Part shown: positions 8,589 to 16,871 of the stretch, piece after piece | Layout of the letters: each line of letters starts with the position of its first letter | How positions within the stretch are numbered: the stretch's first letter is position 1 | NCBI RefSeq assembly: GCF_001570365.1 | Contig: NZ_BBYK01000045.1 | Location: 124,001-188,000 of the forward strand | Source of the DNA: Microtetraspora fusca | GTDB taxonomy: Bacteria; Actinomycetota; Actinomycetes; Streptosporangiales; Streptosporangiaceae | Reading direction: 5' to 3' | DNA length: 64,000 nt | The notes under the pieces: generated by a model | Seen by the model: only the letters and a program-made list of their open reading frames with translations | What the model was told of the DNA's origin: nothing | Database searches by the model: none | Translations under genes and position numbers: made by a program

Positions 8589-9032
8589 TCATCGGGCCAG
8601 CGCGTCGCCGACCCATTCGCGCAGCTCCGGCGGCGGAGCCGCGCCCCTCTGCCGGCTGACGACCTGCCCCTGCTTCATCACGACGAGGGTCGGGATGGCG
8701 TGGACGCCGAAGCGCTCGGACAGCCTGTACGCCTGGTCCACGTTCACCTTCACGAGCTTGAGCCGTCCGGCGAACTCCTCCGCGAGCCGCTCGAGCGCCG
8801 GGGTCACCATGCGGCACGGCGCGCACCACTCGGCCCAGAAGTCGACCACGACGGGGATCTGCGCGGCTTCGGCGATCTCGGTGAAGTCGTCGTCCCCCGC
8901 GTCGGTGACCCAGGGCAGGGGCTCGTGGCAGTGGCCGCAGCGCGGAACCCCCGAGGCGGCGCTGGGCACCCTGTTCTTCCGCTCGCAGTGCACGCACTGC
9001 ACGACGCCCGATTCCGTGACCTGGGAGGACAT
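8589..9032 (-). CDS. Thioredoxin with N-terminal zinc ribbon (TrxC-like)
   Basis: 147 residues. Two CxxC pairs (Cys13/16 and Cys32/35) form a zinc ribbon as in thioredoxin 2, followed by a thioredoxin fold with the active site WCAPC at 69-73 and the cis-proline motif AIPT. It reduces protein disulfides in the cytosol, and zinc-ribbon forms respond to oxidative stress. It runs convergently with the P450 fusion gene, whose stop lies 46 bases away across a weak GCCGCCG/CGGCGGC hairpin. The name trxC is not assigned because no reductase is nearby to confirm the system. Confidence 0.9.
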   Translation of the reverse strand: MSSQVTESGVVQCVHCERKNRVPSAASGVPRCGHCHEPLPWVTDAGDDDFTEIAEAAQIPVVVDFWAEWCAPCRMVTPALERLAEEFAGRLKLVKVNVDQAYRLSERFGVHAIPTLVVMKQGQVVSRQRGAAPPPELREWVGDALAR

Positions 9033-9142
9033 TCGCGTGCCTCCGGATGCTCGTCCGTGCCGATCCAGCCCTGCTTACCCGCCACAAAATGGGATAAACG
9101 GCGATATATACCCCAGCGACGATCCGACCGCGCCGTGCGTGG

Positions 9143-9607
9143 TCACTTCGACAGGTAGAGCGTCTTCCAGGTCCCCGCGTAGAGGCAGGTGAGGGACGGC
9201 TTCTTCGCCTTGCCCTCGGCGCAGACCTTGAGCTCGACCTGGTAGACGTCCTGCCGGGTGAACGAGAACGCCAGCGGCGTGCCGTACGTGCAGTCGCGGA
9301 AGCTGCGGTGGACGAAGGGCAGGCCGCCCTGCGCGTCGCGGTACGTGATGCGGAAGACCGCCCAGCCGCAGGTCGCGGATGACCTGGTCAGGTCGTACAC
9401 CTTGCCGGAGATCCGGACGAGGGCGGCCGTGGGGATGTCGGCGTGGTCCTCATCCTCGGCCTGCACGGTGCCGACCGCCTTGGCCTTGCCGCCCGGGGCG
9501 GCGTACGGACCCCACGAGGTGCCGGACGCGGCCTGGGCGGCGAGCGGCGCGGCGGCGAGGAAGGCGGTGGTCAGGGCCAGACCGGCGAGAGTGCGGGTGA
9601 GCTTCAT
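9143..9607 (-). CDS. Small secreted protein with four cysteines
   Basis: 154 residues. A Sec signal with a hydrophobic core ends at AQA-ASG near residue 26. The mature part is about 128 residues, beta-rich, with four cysteines (SATCGWA, RDCTYG, VCAEG, LTCLYA) that could form two disulfides. No known family was recognised. AAAGGACC precedes the ATG. It is transcribed towards the thioredoxin gene. Confidence 0.7.
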   Translation of the reverse strand: MKLTRTLAGLALTTAFLAAAPLAAQAASGTSWGPYAAPGGKAKAVGTVQAEDEDHADIPTAALVRISGKVYDLTRSSATCGWAVFRITYRDAQGGLPFVHRSFRDCTYGTPLAFSFTRQDVYQVELKVCAEGKAKKPSLTCLYAGTWKTLYLSK

Positions 9608-9706
9608 GGGAGGGGTCCTTTCGTGCTGCGGTTGCCCGCAGTCTGGAACGGCCCGCTTTCAATTCCCTTGACGACTCACTGCACGCCGGTGTCCGGCGGC
9701 CGCCGA

Positions 9707-9955
9707 TCACGCCCCCAGGTCGTGGACGACGTTGTCGAGACGCTCCGCCAGCAGGTCGAGCTGCTGATCGGTGATCGTGTCCCCGTGGAGCTGCGCGGTC
9801 AGGTCCTTGCGGCGGATGATGACCAGCGCCTGGTGCGCGTCGTCGATCTCCCCGGGCGGGAGGACCATGCAGTCGCCGCGGACGAACACCAGCGCCGCGT
9901 CCGGGTCCGGCGCCTCGATCAGATGCCGGACGCACTCCCGATCGATGAAGGCCAT
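9707..9955 (-). CDS. Small conserved-looking protein, function unknown
   Basis: 82 residues. The start is the ATG at 9955, preceded by AAGGAGG at ideal spacing; the longer open frame upstream is not coding. The sequence is mixed alpha/beta with many acidic residues (EAPDPDAALVF, DTITDQQLDLLAERLD) and no signal or membrane segment. It may be a cytosolic partner or immunity-type protein, but nothing supports a specific role. Confidence 0.6.
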   Translation of the reverse strand: MAFIDRECVRHLIEAPDPDAALVFVRGDCMVLPPGEIDDAHQALVIIRRKDLTAQLHGDTITDQQLDLLAERLDNVVHDLGA

Positions 9956-10136
9956 GGCGATCCTCCTTCTCCGTCCTCGGCGCCGCCCGGAGGCGGCCGT
10001 CCTGTCTGCCTGCGGTCCGCTACCCGACTGTGCCGGGCGAAACTCGCCGGAGGAGAATGGCCGGGAGGGCCATGGGTAGGCGACCACGAGGAGCAACCCG
10101 GGAGCCGCCTGGGAAGGACGCCTCGGTGGCGAAGAG

Positions 10137-11162
10137 GTGACCAGGATGCGCGGACATGCGGGCACCGGCCGCGCGGAGCCGTACGAGCCCTATGACGAGC
10201 AGGACCTGCTCGGCCAGTACCTGAGCCAGATCGGCAGAACGCCGCTGCTCAGCGCCCAGGAGGAGGTGGACCTCGCCCGGCGCATCGAGGCGGGGCTGTA
10301 CGCGCGGCATCTGCTTGATGAGACAAGCGCCGGCGACCCGGAGGATCAGGGGCACGAGGGCGCGCGGGTCCCCGCCCAGAGATCCTCCGAGGGCGAGCAG
10401 GCCCGGCTGGAGGAGCTGCGGGAGATCGTCCAGGACGGCGAGGCGGCCAAGGACCACATGCTGCGCGCCAATCTCCGGCTGGTCGTCGCCGCGGCCAAGA
10501 AGTACGGCCATCGCGGCTGGCCGCTCCTGGACGTGATCCAGGAGGGGAATCTGGGCCTGATCAGGGCGGTCGAGAAGTTCGACTACGCCAAGGGCTTCAA
10601 GTTTTCGACGTACGCCATGTGGTGGATCCGGCAGGCCATCGAGCGCGGCCTGGCCGACAAGAGCCGGACGGTGCGGCTGCCGGTGCACGTCCTCGAACAG
10701 CTCTCCAAGGTGACCAGGGCCGAGCGCCACCTCGAAGGCCATCTGGGCCACGAGCCCACCGAGGAGGAGATCGCCGCGGCCTCCGGGCAGACCGTCGAGG
10801 CGCTCGCCGAGCTGCGCCGCCTCGCCCACGACACGGTCAGCCTGGACATGGTGGTGGGCGAGGACGGCGAGACCCGGATCGGCGACCTGATCGCCGACGC
10901 CGAGGTGGTCCCTGTCTCGGAGGTGCTGGAGTGCCGGGTGCTGGCCGAGCAGCTCCGCTCCCTCGTCGACACGCTGCCGGACCGCGAGGCGTACATCCTC
11001 ACCCTCCGGTACGGCCTCGGCGACGGGAAGACGCACACCTACCAGGAGATCGGCGACCGGCTCGGGCTCACCCGCGAGCGGATCCGTCAGCTCGAACGGC
11101 AGGCCTTGCGGTCGCTCCGCCAGCCGGAGCACATCGAGCCGCTCCTGTCCTGGACGGGCTGA
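10137..11162 (+). CDS. Group-2 sigma-70 family RNA polymerase sigma factor
   Basis: 341 residues. Region 1.2 (LLGQYLSQIGRTPLL), region 2 ([34 protein letters not shown]), region 3 and region 4 ([24 protein letters not shown]) are intact. The N-terminal region 1.1 is absent, so this is a non-essential, HrdC/HrdD-like factor and not the principal one, which lies at 48010-49362. The inserted stretch in 70-100 is acidic and poorly conserved. Start may be GTG 10137 or ATG 10146. A glycosyltransferase gene follows 7 bases later. Confidence 0.92.
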   Translation: MTRMRGHAGTGRAEPYEPYDEQDLLGQYLSQIGRTPLLSAQEEVDLARRIEAGLYARHLLDETSAGDPEDQGHEGARVPAQRSSEGEQARLEELREIVQDGEAAKDHMLRANLRLVVAAAKKYGHRGWPLLDVIQEGNLGLIRAVEKFDYAKGFKFSTYAMWWIRQAIERGLADKSRTVRLPVHVLEQLSKVTRAERHLEGHLGHEPTEEEIAAASGQTVEALAELRRLAHDTVSLDMVVGEDGETRIGDLIADAEVVPVSEVLECRVLAEQLRSLVDTLPDREAYILTLRYGLGDGKTHTYQEIGDRLGLTRERIRQLERQALRSLRQPEHIEPLLSWTG

Positions 11163-11169
11163 GCGCCGG

Positions 11170-12015
11170 GTGCCCGCGCCACCGTCCGCGCGCGTCACCG
11201 TGGTGGTCGCCACCCGCGACCGCCGCGCCGACCTCGCCCGCTCGCTGCCCCGTCACGAGGCGCACGTGATCCTCGTGGACAACGGCTCGACGGACGGCTC
11301 CCCCCGGTTCGTACGGGAGCGGTTCCCGCGGGTCGAGGTGGTCGAGCTGGGGCGGAACAGGGGCGCCCCGGCCAGGAACGTCGGCGTGCTGCGGGCGCGC
11401 ACCCCCTACGTGGCCTTCGCCGACGACGACTCCTGGTGGGCTCCCGGCGCGCTCGACCGGGCGGCCGAGATCATGGACGCCCATCCGCGCCTCGCCGTAC
11501 TGGCCGGGCGCGTCCTGATCGGGGAGGACGGGCGGCTCGACCCCATATGTGGGGAAATGGCCGCCTCGCGCCTCGGCGCGGAGCCCGACCTTCCCGGGCC
11601 CAGCGTGCTCGGCTTCCTGGCCTGCGGCGCGGTCGTGCGCCGCGACGCCTATCTCGCCGCCGGAGGCTTCGACGACGTCGTCTTCTTCTTCGGGGAAGAG
11701 GAGCGCCTGGCGGTCGATCTGGCCGCCGCCGGGTGGGGCCTCGCCTACGTCGAGGACGTCGTCGCCCACCATCACCCGTCCCCGTCCAGGGATCCGCGCG
11801 GCCGGCAGGCGCTCGCCGTACGGAACGCGTTGCTCACCGCCGTGCTGCGCCGCCCCTGGCGGGTGGTCGTCACCGGGGCGCTGGCCGCCCTGCGCGACGG
11901 TCCGGCAGGTCGGCGCGGTGTGCGGGACGCCGTCGGCAGGCTCCCGGTGGCGCTGGCACGGCGGCGCCTCCTTCCGCCGTCCGTGGAGGCGGCGCGGAGC
12001 CTGCTCGACCGGTGA
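11170..12015 (+). CDS. Family 2 glycosyltransferase
   Basis: 281 residues, GT-A fold. The N-terminal nucleotide-binding strand VTVVVATRDR is followed by VDNGSTDGS, and the metal-binding DxD is in FADDDSW near residue 82. A FGEEERLAVDLAAAGW motif near 175 matches the acceptor-side ED region of rhamnosyl and related transferases. No membrane segment is present. It probably adds a sugar to a cell-surface polymer or lipid carrier, acceptor unknown. GTG start 7 bases after the sigma factor stop suggests cotranscription. Confidence 0.85.
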   Translation: MPAPPSARVTVVVATRDRRADLARSLPRHEAHVILVDNGSTDGSPRFVRERFPRVEVVELGRNRGAPARNVGVLRARTPYVAFADDDSWWAPGALDRAAEIMDAHPRLAVLAGRVLIGEDGRLDPICGEMAASRLGAEPDLPGPSVLGFLACGAVVRRDAYLAAGGFDDVVFFFGEEERLAVDLAAAGWGLAYVEDVVAHHHPSPSRDPRGRQALAVRNALLTAVLRRPWRVVVTGALAALRDGPAGRRGVRDAVGRLPVALARRRLLPPSVEAARSLLDR

Positions 12016-12020
12016 GCCGG

Positions 12021-12416
12021 TCACCTGACGTCCCGCCGCAGCGGATGATCAGGAGGAACCTCGACCAGGACGATCCGCACGCCGTCCGGGTCCTCGATCC
12101 ACATCTCGACGAGCCCCCACGGCTCCGTACGCGGCGGCCGCAGCACGGTGACGCCCGCCTCCCGCAGCCGGACGTGCTCCGCGCGCACGTCCCGCACCTG
12201 GAGCCAGAGCTCCACGCGGGCCCGGTCCGCCTCGGCGGTGGCCTCGGGACGGCCGGACACCTCGAGGAGGCCCTGCCCGAGGAAGAAGACGATGCCCCGA
12301 CCGCTTGGAGGGCCGAACTCGCGATAGACGGCCAGCCCCAGCACCTCGCCGTAGAAGCGATGGCTCGCCTCGAGGTCCCGCGGGCGGATCAGCACCCGGC
12401 TGCTCAGCACTTCCAT
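12021..12416 (-). CDS. VOC (glyoxalase/bleomycin resistance) superfamily protein
   Basis: About 131 residues. Two beta-alpha-beta-beta-beta units are seen, beginning SSRVLIRPRDLEASHRFY and ending WIEDPDGVRIVLVEV. The metal-site positions are only partly kept. Family members include glyoxalases, dioxygenases and drug-binding proteins, so the substrate is not assignable. The start could be ATG 12416 or one of the in-frame codons up to 12434. It runs convergently with the glycosyltransferase, with only 5 bases between stops. Confidence 0.75.
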   Translation of the reverse strand: MEVLSSRVLIRPRDLEASHRFYGEVLGLAVYREFGPPSGRGIVFFLGQGLLEVSGRPEATAEADRARVELWLQVRDVRAEHVRLREAGVTVLRPPRTEPWGLVEMWIEDPDGVRIVLVEVPPDHPLRRDVR

Positions 12417-12547
12417 GCGACGCATCATGCCCACCGGCCCCGAACTGCCACAGCTCCGGCCTCCGATCGGGGGTCCCCCGGTTTCGTCCCAGGTCAGAAG
12501 GCTGATTTCCTTGGACCGTCACATCCGCTGATACATGAGGATCAACC

Positions 12548-13330
12548 ATGCGCAGCGTCGAACCGGAGGTCTTCCTCGTCGCCAGGCCCGAGCTGGACTA
12601 CGACGAGCTCGCCCGCTACCTGCGGGAGATCGGAGGCGAGACCTGGTTGGAGCGGCTGGAGCGGGGCGAGTTCGACGCGCAGAACCTCGCCGAGTTCGCC
12701 GGACGCCTGTGCTACCGGTCCTTCGAACCGGGCCTCAACGCCAACGTCACCCGGATCAGGAAGGACCAGGACGCCTACCTGCGCAACATCCTCGCCAGCG
12801 CGCACGGCTCGGTCCTCGAGCACATCAGCTTCAGCTTCGTGCTGCACAACGTCAGCCGGGTGTTCACCCACGAGCTGATACGGCACCGCCCCGGCGTCGC
12901 CATCTCGCAGGAGTCCCTCCGCTACGTCCGGCTGTCGGAGATCCCGTTCTGGTTCCCGGAGTGGGCCAAGGAGGACCGCGAGCTGATGAAGCGCGCAACG
13001 GCCCTGCTCGACCAGCTCGAGGAGTTCCAGACGTGGATGGCCGAGCACTTCCACCTGGACGACGAGGGGGTGCCCTTCCACGAGAAGAAGCACCGCACCT
13101 CGTTCATGCGCCGGTTCGCGCCCGAGGGCGTCGCCACCGGCCTCGTCTGGACCGCCAACGTCCGCACTCTCCGCCACACCATCGAGGCGCGTACGGCCGC
13201 CGGGGCCGAGGAGGAGATCCGCCTCGTCTTCGGCCGCATCGGCGAGATCATGAAGGAGGAGGCCCCCGCCCTCTTCGGCGACTACGTCGTCGAGGACGGC
13301 GCCTGGGTCCCCGGCTGGCGGAAGGTCTGA
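12548..13330 (+). CDS. thyX: FAD-dependent thymidylate synthase
   Basis: 260 residues. ThyX makes dTMP from dUMP using methylene-tetrahydrofolate, NADPH and FAD as a homotetramer. The signature is visible as RHRPGVAISQESLRY starting at Arg112. In the well-known enzymes seven residues separate RHR from the catalytic serine; here there are eight. The N-terminal LCYRSFEPG and the FMRRFAPEGVATGLVW region fit the longer ThyX subfamily. GAGG precedes the ATG. The gene is monocistronic and ends at a bidirectional hairpin. Confidence 0.85.
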   Translation: MRSVEPEVFLVARPELDYDELARYLREIGGETWLERLERGEFDAQNLAEFAGRLCYRSFEPGLNANVTRIRKDQDAYLRNILASAHGSVLEHISFSFVLHNVSRVFTHELIRHRPGVAISQESLRYVRLSEIPFWFPEWAKEDRELMKRATALLDQLEEFQTWMAEHFHLDDEGVPFHEKKHRTSFMRRFAPEGVATGLVWTANVRTLRHTIEARTAAGAEEEIRLVFGRIGEIMKEEAPALFGDYVVEDGAWVPGWRKV

Positions 13331-13419
13331 CCCACTCCCGGAAAGAACGTCCGGTAGGGCGGTGCATCCCCGCGGGGCCGCCACGGCCGGCCGAGGGGCG
13401 TGCCGTCGTGCTCCTACTG

Positions 13420-13456
13420 TTGGCCCGGATCGGCCATTTGCCGCGATCCGGGCCAA
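13420..13456. terminator. Bidirectional terminator between thyX and lectin-repeat gene
   Basis: Perfect 13-bp stem TTGGCCCGGATCG with an 11-base loop, placed between two convergent genes. No long T-run, as is usual for actinobacterial terminators. Confidence 0.75.
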
Positions 13457-13465
13457 CGAGGCGTG

Positions 13466-14008
13466 TCAGCCCATGTTCTTGATCTGGCCGTTCTGGACGA
13501 CCCACTTCAGGTTCGGCGAGGGGTTGGTGCAGTCGCGCCAGAGGTAGGCGGGCACCTTGATCTGGGAGTTGTCCCCGCCGCTGTCCAGGCAGTAGCCCGT
13601 GGCGACGTTCTTGATCTGGCCGTTCTGGACGACCCACTTCAGGTTCGGCGAGGGGTTGGTGCAGTCGCGCCAGAGGTAGGCGGGCACCTTGATCTGGGAG
13701 CTGTCCCCGCCGCTGTCCAGGCAGTAGCCCGTGGCGACGTTCTTGATCTGGCCGTTCTCGATGACCCACTTCAGGTTCGGCGAGGGGTTGGTGCAGTCGC
13801 GCCAGAGGTAGGCGGGCACCTTGATCTGGGAGCCGTCCCCGCCGCTGTCCAGGCAGAAGCCGGTGGCCCACCGCCCGTGTGCGGCGGGGTGACCGGTCGA
13901 GGTCGCGGCCAGGGAGGTGCCACCGGCGGCCGTCAGCGCGAAAGCGGTCAGCGCTGCGAGGGTGGCAGCCCTGGAGCGTCGGACGGTCGTGGGTACGGCT
14001 AGTCGCAT
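13466..14008 (-). CDS. Secreted three-repeat ricin-type (beta-trefoil) lectin-like protein
   Basis: 180 residues. A signal peptide of about 35 residues ends near SLAATS. The rest is three consecutive 44-residue units, each of the form TGYCLDSGGD ... LWRDC ... LKW ... NGQIKN. CLD, the DC pair and the QxW-like LKW match the three lobes of an R-type lectin beta-trefoil, so the protein is probably a complete single trefoil that binds carbohydrate outside the cell. Each unit has two cysteines that could form one internal disulfide. The units differ at only a few residues. Start at 14008 is supported by GGAG at good spacing. Confidence 0.8.
   Translation of the reverse strand: MRLAVPTTVRRSRAATLAALTAFALTAAGGTSLAATSTGHPAAHGRWATGFCLDSGGDGSQIKVPAYLWRDCTNPSPNLKWVIENGQIKNVATGYCLDSGGDSSQIKVPAYLWRDCTNPSPNLKWVVQNGQIKNVATGYCLDSGGDNSQIKVPAYLWRDCTNPSPNLKWVVQNGQIKNMG
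13475..13870 (-). repeat. Three tandem 132-bp repeats inside the lectin gene
   Basis: The period is exactly 132 bases (starts at 13475, 13607, 13739). The first two copies differ at one base by eye and the third at about half a dozen, mostly at its outer end. Synonymous positions are also conserved, so the copies are recent or kept alike by gene conversion. Confidence 0.9.
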
Positions 14009-14458
14009 GAAGACTCCGATCTTCGGTTGCCGATGAGCCGGCATGTCTGTGCCGCCTCGGTCAATTACTTACAGCACATAAACCATTGCGGAGAGTAATG
14101 ACACGAGTCGTCTTCGCAGTGTGGCGACTCAGTGAGGCGAACGAGCATCGCGATCGAGTCACGCGCACCCTCGGATCGCATCAGCTCTGAGATATGCGAA
14201 CCATGGAGGAAAAACGGGCAACCCGGAGATCCGGATGGGCCACCGGCACAACCTCAGTCACGGGCCGAGGAACATGGTGCGGCCTCGTGCGCGCCGCCCT
14301 GGAGAGCCGGTCAGGGGCGCGCGGGTTCCGGAGCGTGATGCGGTCCTGGGCCCACGTGCGGCGGTCCCGCCGACGCCCTGGACATGGGATCGGCGGGACC
14401 GGGGACTCTTGTTGGGGAGCGTGTGGCCGCACGGCTCCTCTGTGTGACTCCGTTGCCG
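14009..14458. other. Intergenic region between lectin gene and envelope operon
   Basis: 450 bases without a supported gene. The AT-rich part at 14060-14110 should hold the lectin promoter (minus strand). A strong hairpin at 14362-14401 closes the minus-strand operon that ends at 14459. Small open frames on both strands lack starts and coding bias. Confidence 0.5.
14362..14401 (-). terminator. Hairpin terminator of the minus-strand envelope operon
   Basis: Perfect 12-bp stem CGGTCCCGCCGA with a 16-base loop, located 58 bases beyond the stop of the last gene. It supports the view that the low-complexity minus-strand reading frame upstream is genuinely transcribed. Confidence 0.6.
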
Positions 14459-16120
14459 CTACCGCTGGGGCCGGGCGCAGCCGGCGGACGGGCTGAAGAT
14501 CCAGCACCCCGACCTGGACGGCGTCGGCACCCATGAGACCGGCGCGACCCGGACGGGGGCGATCCGGGTGGGCGGCGGCGCGAAGGCCCAGCGCGGCGCC
14601 GCCGACGGCGTCCCCCCGACCGGGCCCGCTGTCGGCTGACCGCTCGTACGGCCGCGCCACGGGGCGAGGCTCCAGCACGACGCGTCCGTCACGGAACGGC
14701 AGGACTCGGCGAACGAGACGGCCAGCGGCGGCAGCGGCACCACGTGCGGGAGCGACTCGGGCACGTGCGTCTCGATGACCGGAAGGGTGACGGCACCCCC
14801 GGTGGTGCCTCCAGCCCCACCACCGAGATCGCCCGCGGGGTCGGTGGACGGGTCCGGCTCCTCCTTGGCCGGGTTCGCCTTGGCGGGTGGAACGGGCAGC
14901 GTGGGGCGAGGGGCGCCGGAGGCCGTGACCGTCGGCCTCGGCTCGCCGCCTGAACCGTCCGGCTTGCCGCCTGAGCCGTCCGGCTTGCCGGCGCTCGGCG
15001 AGGGCGTCGGGCTCGGGAAGGTGCTCTTCGACGGACTCGGGCTCGGACTCGGCTTCGGCGAGGAGCCGGGAGATCCGCTCGGCTCGGGGGAGGGCGTCGC
15101 CGTGGGCGTGTTGCCGGGAGCGGGGGTCGTGCCCGTCGTGGGGGTCACGGCCGGGGTCGACGTCGCGCCCGGATCGGGCTTCCCGTCGTCTCCTCCGGTC
15201 GGCGTGACCGAGGGAGCGGAGGTGGGCTCGACGGTGGGCGTGGTCGCCGGGGTCGCCGGGTCCGTCTCACGGGCGGAGCCGTCCGACGCCTTCGGTGTGG
15301 ATTGGGCCACCGTGGTGCTGGTGTCCGGGTCGGCGCTCATCAACGAACGGGAGGTGCGTCCCGTCCCCGCCCCGCCGGAGCTCCCCGTCGAGGAGGTGCC
15401 GCTCCTCGTGGAGCCCGAGTCTCTGGACGTGCTCGCGCTCCTCGTCGAGTCCGTGCCCGACGTGGATGTGGTCCTGGCGTCGCCCGAGGTTCGCGCCCTG
15501 CCGGACGTCCCCGATGTGGTGCCGGACGATCCGGATCCAGCGCCGGACGATCCTGAAGTCGTGCCGGAGGTCGCCGAGCTCGTGTCGGACGAGGCGGCGA
15601 CGCTCGCGTCCGACCGGGCGGCGTCGGAGGAGCCGGTGTCGGCGGCCGAGGCGCCGGTCGCGGGGTCGGAGCCGGACGCACGGGTGCGCCGCACGGAGCC
15701 GTCGGCCGTCGAGGCGGGGTCTGTCGAGGTCGAGGCGGCGTCTCCCGGCTCGACCGCGCCGGACGTACGGGCGTCCGAACCGCCAGAACCACCCGAGGCG
15801 GAAGCCGCCGAAGCGTCGGCGGCGCCGGACCCGCTCGACCCGGTGTCGGCCGAGCCGCCGGAGGAGGAGCCCCGCGCGTCGGAGTGCGTACGCGACGAGT
15901 CCGACGCGCCCGGGTCGGCGGCCGAAGAACCGCTGGAAGAGCCGCTGGAGGAACCGGTGGAGGAGTCGGGGGGCGCATCGACGGGCACGGAGACGTCCAC
16001 GGCGGGATCGGCGCCCGCCGCGAAGGGCTGCGCGACGATCGCGCCCGTCGTCGCGGACACGCCGACCAGGAGGAGATTCGAGAGCAAACCGGCACGCCGG
16101 GGGGAGGTACGAGGGGACAT
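14459..16120 (-). CDS. Large low-complexity exported protein, last gene of envelope operon
   Basis: 553 residues. An N-terminal signal (basic MSPRTSPRR, then a hydrophobic stretch to about residue 30) precedes about 250 residues rich in Ser, Gly, Thr, Asp and Ala. Then comes a Pro/Thr/Ser-rich stretch with PSPSPSP and two GKPDGSG units, and a short C-terminal region with cysteines. Such composition suits an extended wall-spanning or glycosylated stalk. GAGGAA lies before the ATG and the gene follows its neighbour by 16 bases. An equally long open frame exists on the plus strand, but it lacks a signal, a ribosome site and an operon context. The exact C-terminus is uncertain. Confidence 0.6.
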   Translation of the reverse strand: MSPRTSPRRAGLLSNLLLVGVSATTGAIVAQPFAAGADPAVDVSVPVDAPPDSSTGSSSGSSSGSSAADPGASDSSRTHSDARGSSSGGSADTGSSGSGAADASAASASGGSGGSDARTSGAVEPGDAASTSTDPASTADGSVRRTRASGSDPATGASAADTGSSDAARSDASVAASSDTSSATSGTTSGSSGAGSGSSGTTSGTSGRARTSGDARTTSTSGTDSTRSASTSRDSGSTRSGTSSTGSSGGAGTGRTSRSLMSADPDTSTTVAQSTPKASDGSARETDPATPATTPTVEPTSAPSVTPTGGDDGKPDPGATSTPAVTPTTGTTPAPGNTPTATPSPEPSGSPGSSPKPSPSPSPSKSTFPSPTPSPSAGKPDGSGGKPDGSGGEPRPTVTASGAPRPTLPVPPAKANPAKEEPDPSTDPAGDLGGGAGGTTGGAVTLPVIETHVPESLPHVVPLPPLAVSFAESCRSVTDASCWSLAPWRGRTSGQPTAGPVGGTPSAAPRWAFAPPPTRIAPVRVAPVSWVPTPSRSGCWIFSPSAGCARPQR

Positions 16121-16136
16121 GGGGGGATTCCTCGTT

Positions 16137-16871
16137 CTAGGCGGTTTTAAGGGATTTCCAGCCGGCGGCGGCGAATTCGGGGGTACCCGGGAGGGCCGCC
16201 TGCGGCACGGTTGGAGGCGTGGGATCGGGGATGTTGACCCAGTCGCCCTGGTTCTCGCCGCGCACGCCGGGATACCAGACCATGAGCAGGGTCATCGCGT
16301 ACGGACTGGAGTACGTCTGGCCGTTGTCGCCGCCGGTCGTGGCCGTGACCTGGACCAGCACGGACACCTCGATCTGGTCCTGGGCGCGCGGCCGCCACTG
16401 CACCCCGATCGTCTGCGTGCGGAGTGAGGCGCCCTCGGGCAGCTTGCCGTCCTTGGGCAGGCCGAGCGTCTCGCGCCATCCGCTGACGGCGGCCCGGGCA
16501 CCGTCGCTCGCGGCCTTGCGCTGCTCCGGAGGCGCGTACAACATCGCGGCCTGCTCGGCCTGCGTGCCGTCCAGCGTCCAGGCTGCCTCCAGAGCCGCCG
16601 CCGCCGCGGAGACCGCGCCCAGCTCCGTGTGGGGGAACCCGATGGGATAGCCCCCGTCCCCCTCGTACGCCATGGGCGGCGCCAGCGCGACCGACGTCGG
16701 CGCCGGGCTCGGCGTGGGGGCGGACGCGGCCCCCATGACCCGCCACATCCCGACGATCAGGACGGTCACCACCACGACGACGACCGCCACGACGACGATC
16801 AGGGCGGTGCGGATCCGGCGCGGCGGCCGGAGGTCCCAGTCGAGGGCGGGATCCTCGACGACCGGCGGCAC
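16137..16871 (-). CDS. Single-pass membrane protein of envelope operon, outside domain
   Basis: 244 residues. About 20 cytosolic residues, one membrane helix (residues 22-45, very Val-rich), a Pro/Ser linker and an outside domain of about 180 residues beginning GYPIGFPHTELGAVSAAAAAL. That domain has the alternating helix and strand pattern of NTF2-like or conjugation-type assembly proteins, but no family could be named. The GTG start shares one base with the stop of the ATPase gene (TAGTG), so translation is coupled to it. Confidence 0.75.
   Translation of the reverse strand: MPPVVEDPALDWDLRPPRRIRTALIVVVAVVVVVVTVLIVGMWRVMGAASAPTPSPAPTSVALAPPMAYEGDGGYPIGFPHTELGAVSAAAAALEAAWTLDGTQAEQAAMLYAPPEQRKAASDGARAAVSGWRETLGLPKDGKLPEGASLRTQTIGVQWRPRAQDQIEVSVLVQVTATTGGDNGQTYSSPYAMTLLMVWYPGVRGENQGDWVNIPDPTPPTVPQAALPGTPEFAAAGWKSLKTA

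Noticed and set aside
14775-16427. 550-codon plus-strand open frame opposite the low-complexity gene
   Set aside because: No signal, no ribosome site, Val/Pro/Glu pattern typical of the complement of Ser/Thr/Gly codons; the minus frame has a signal peptide, a ribosome site and operon context.
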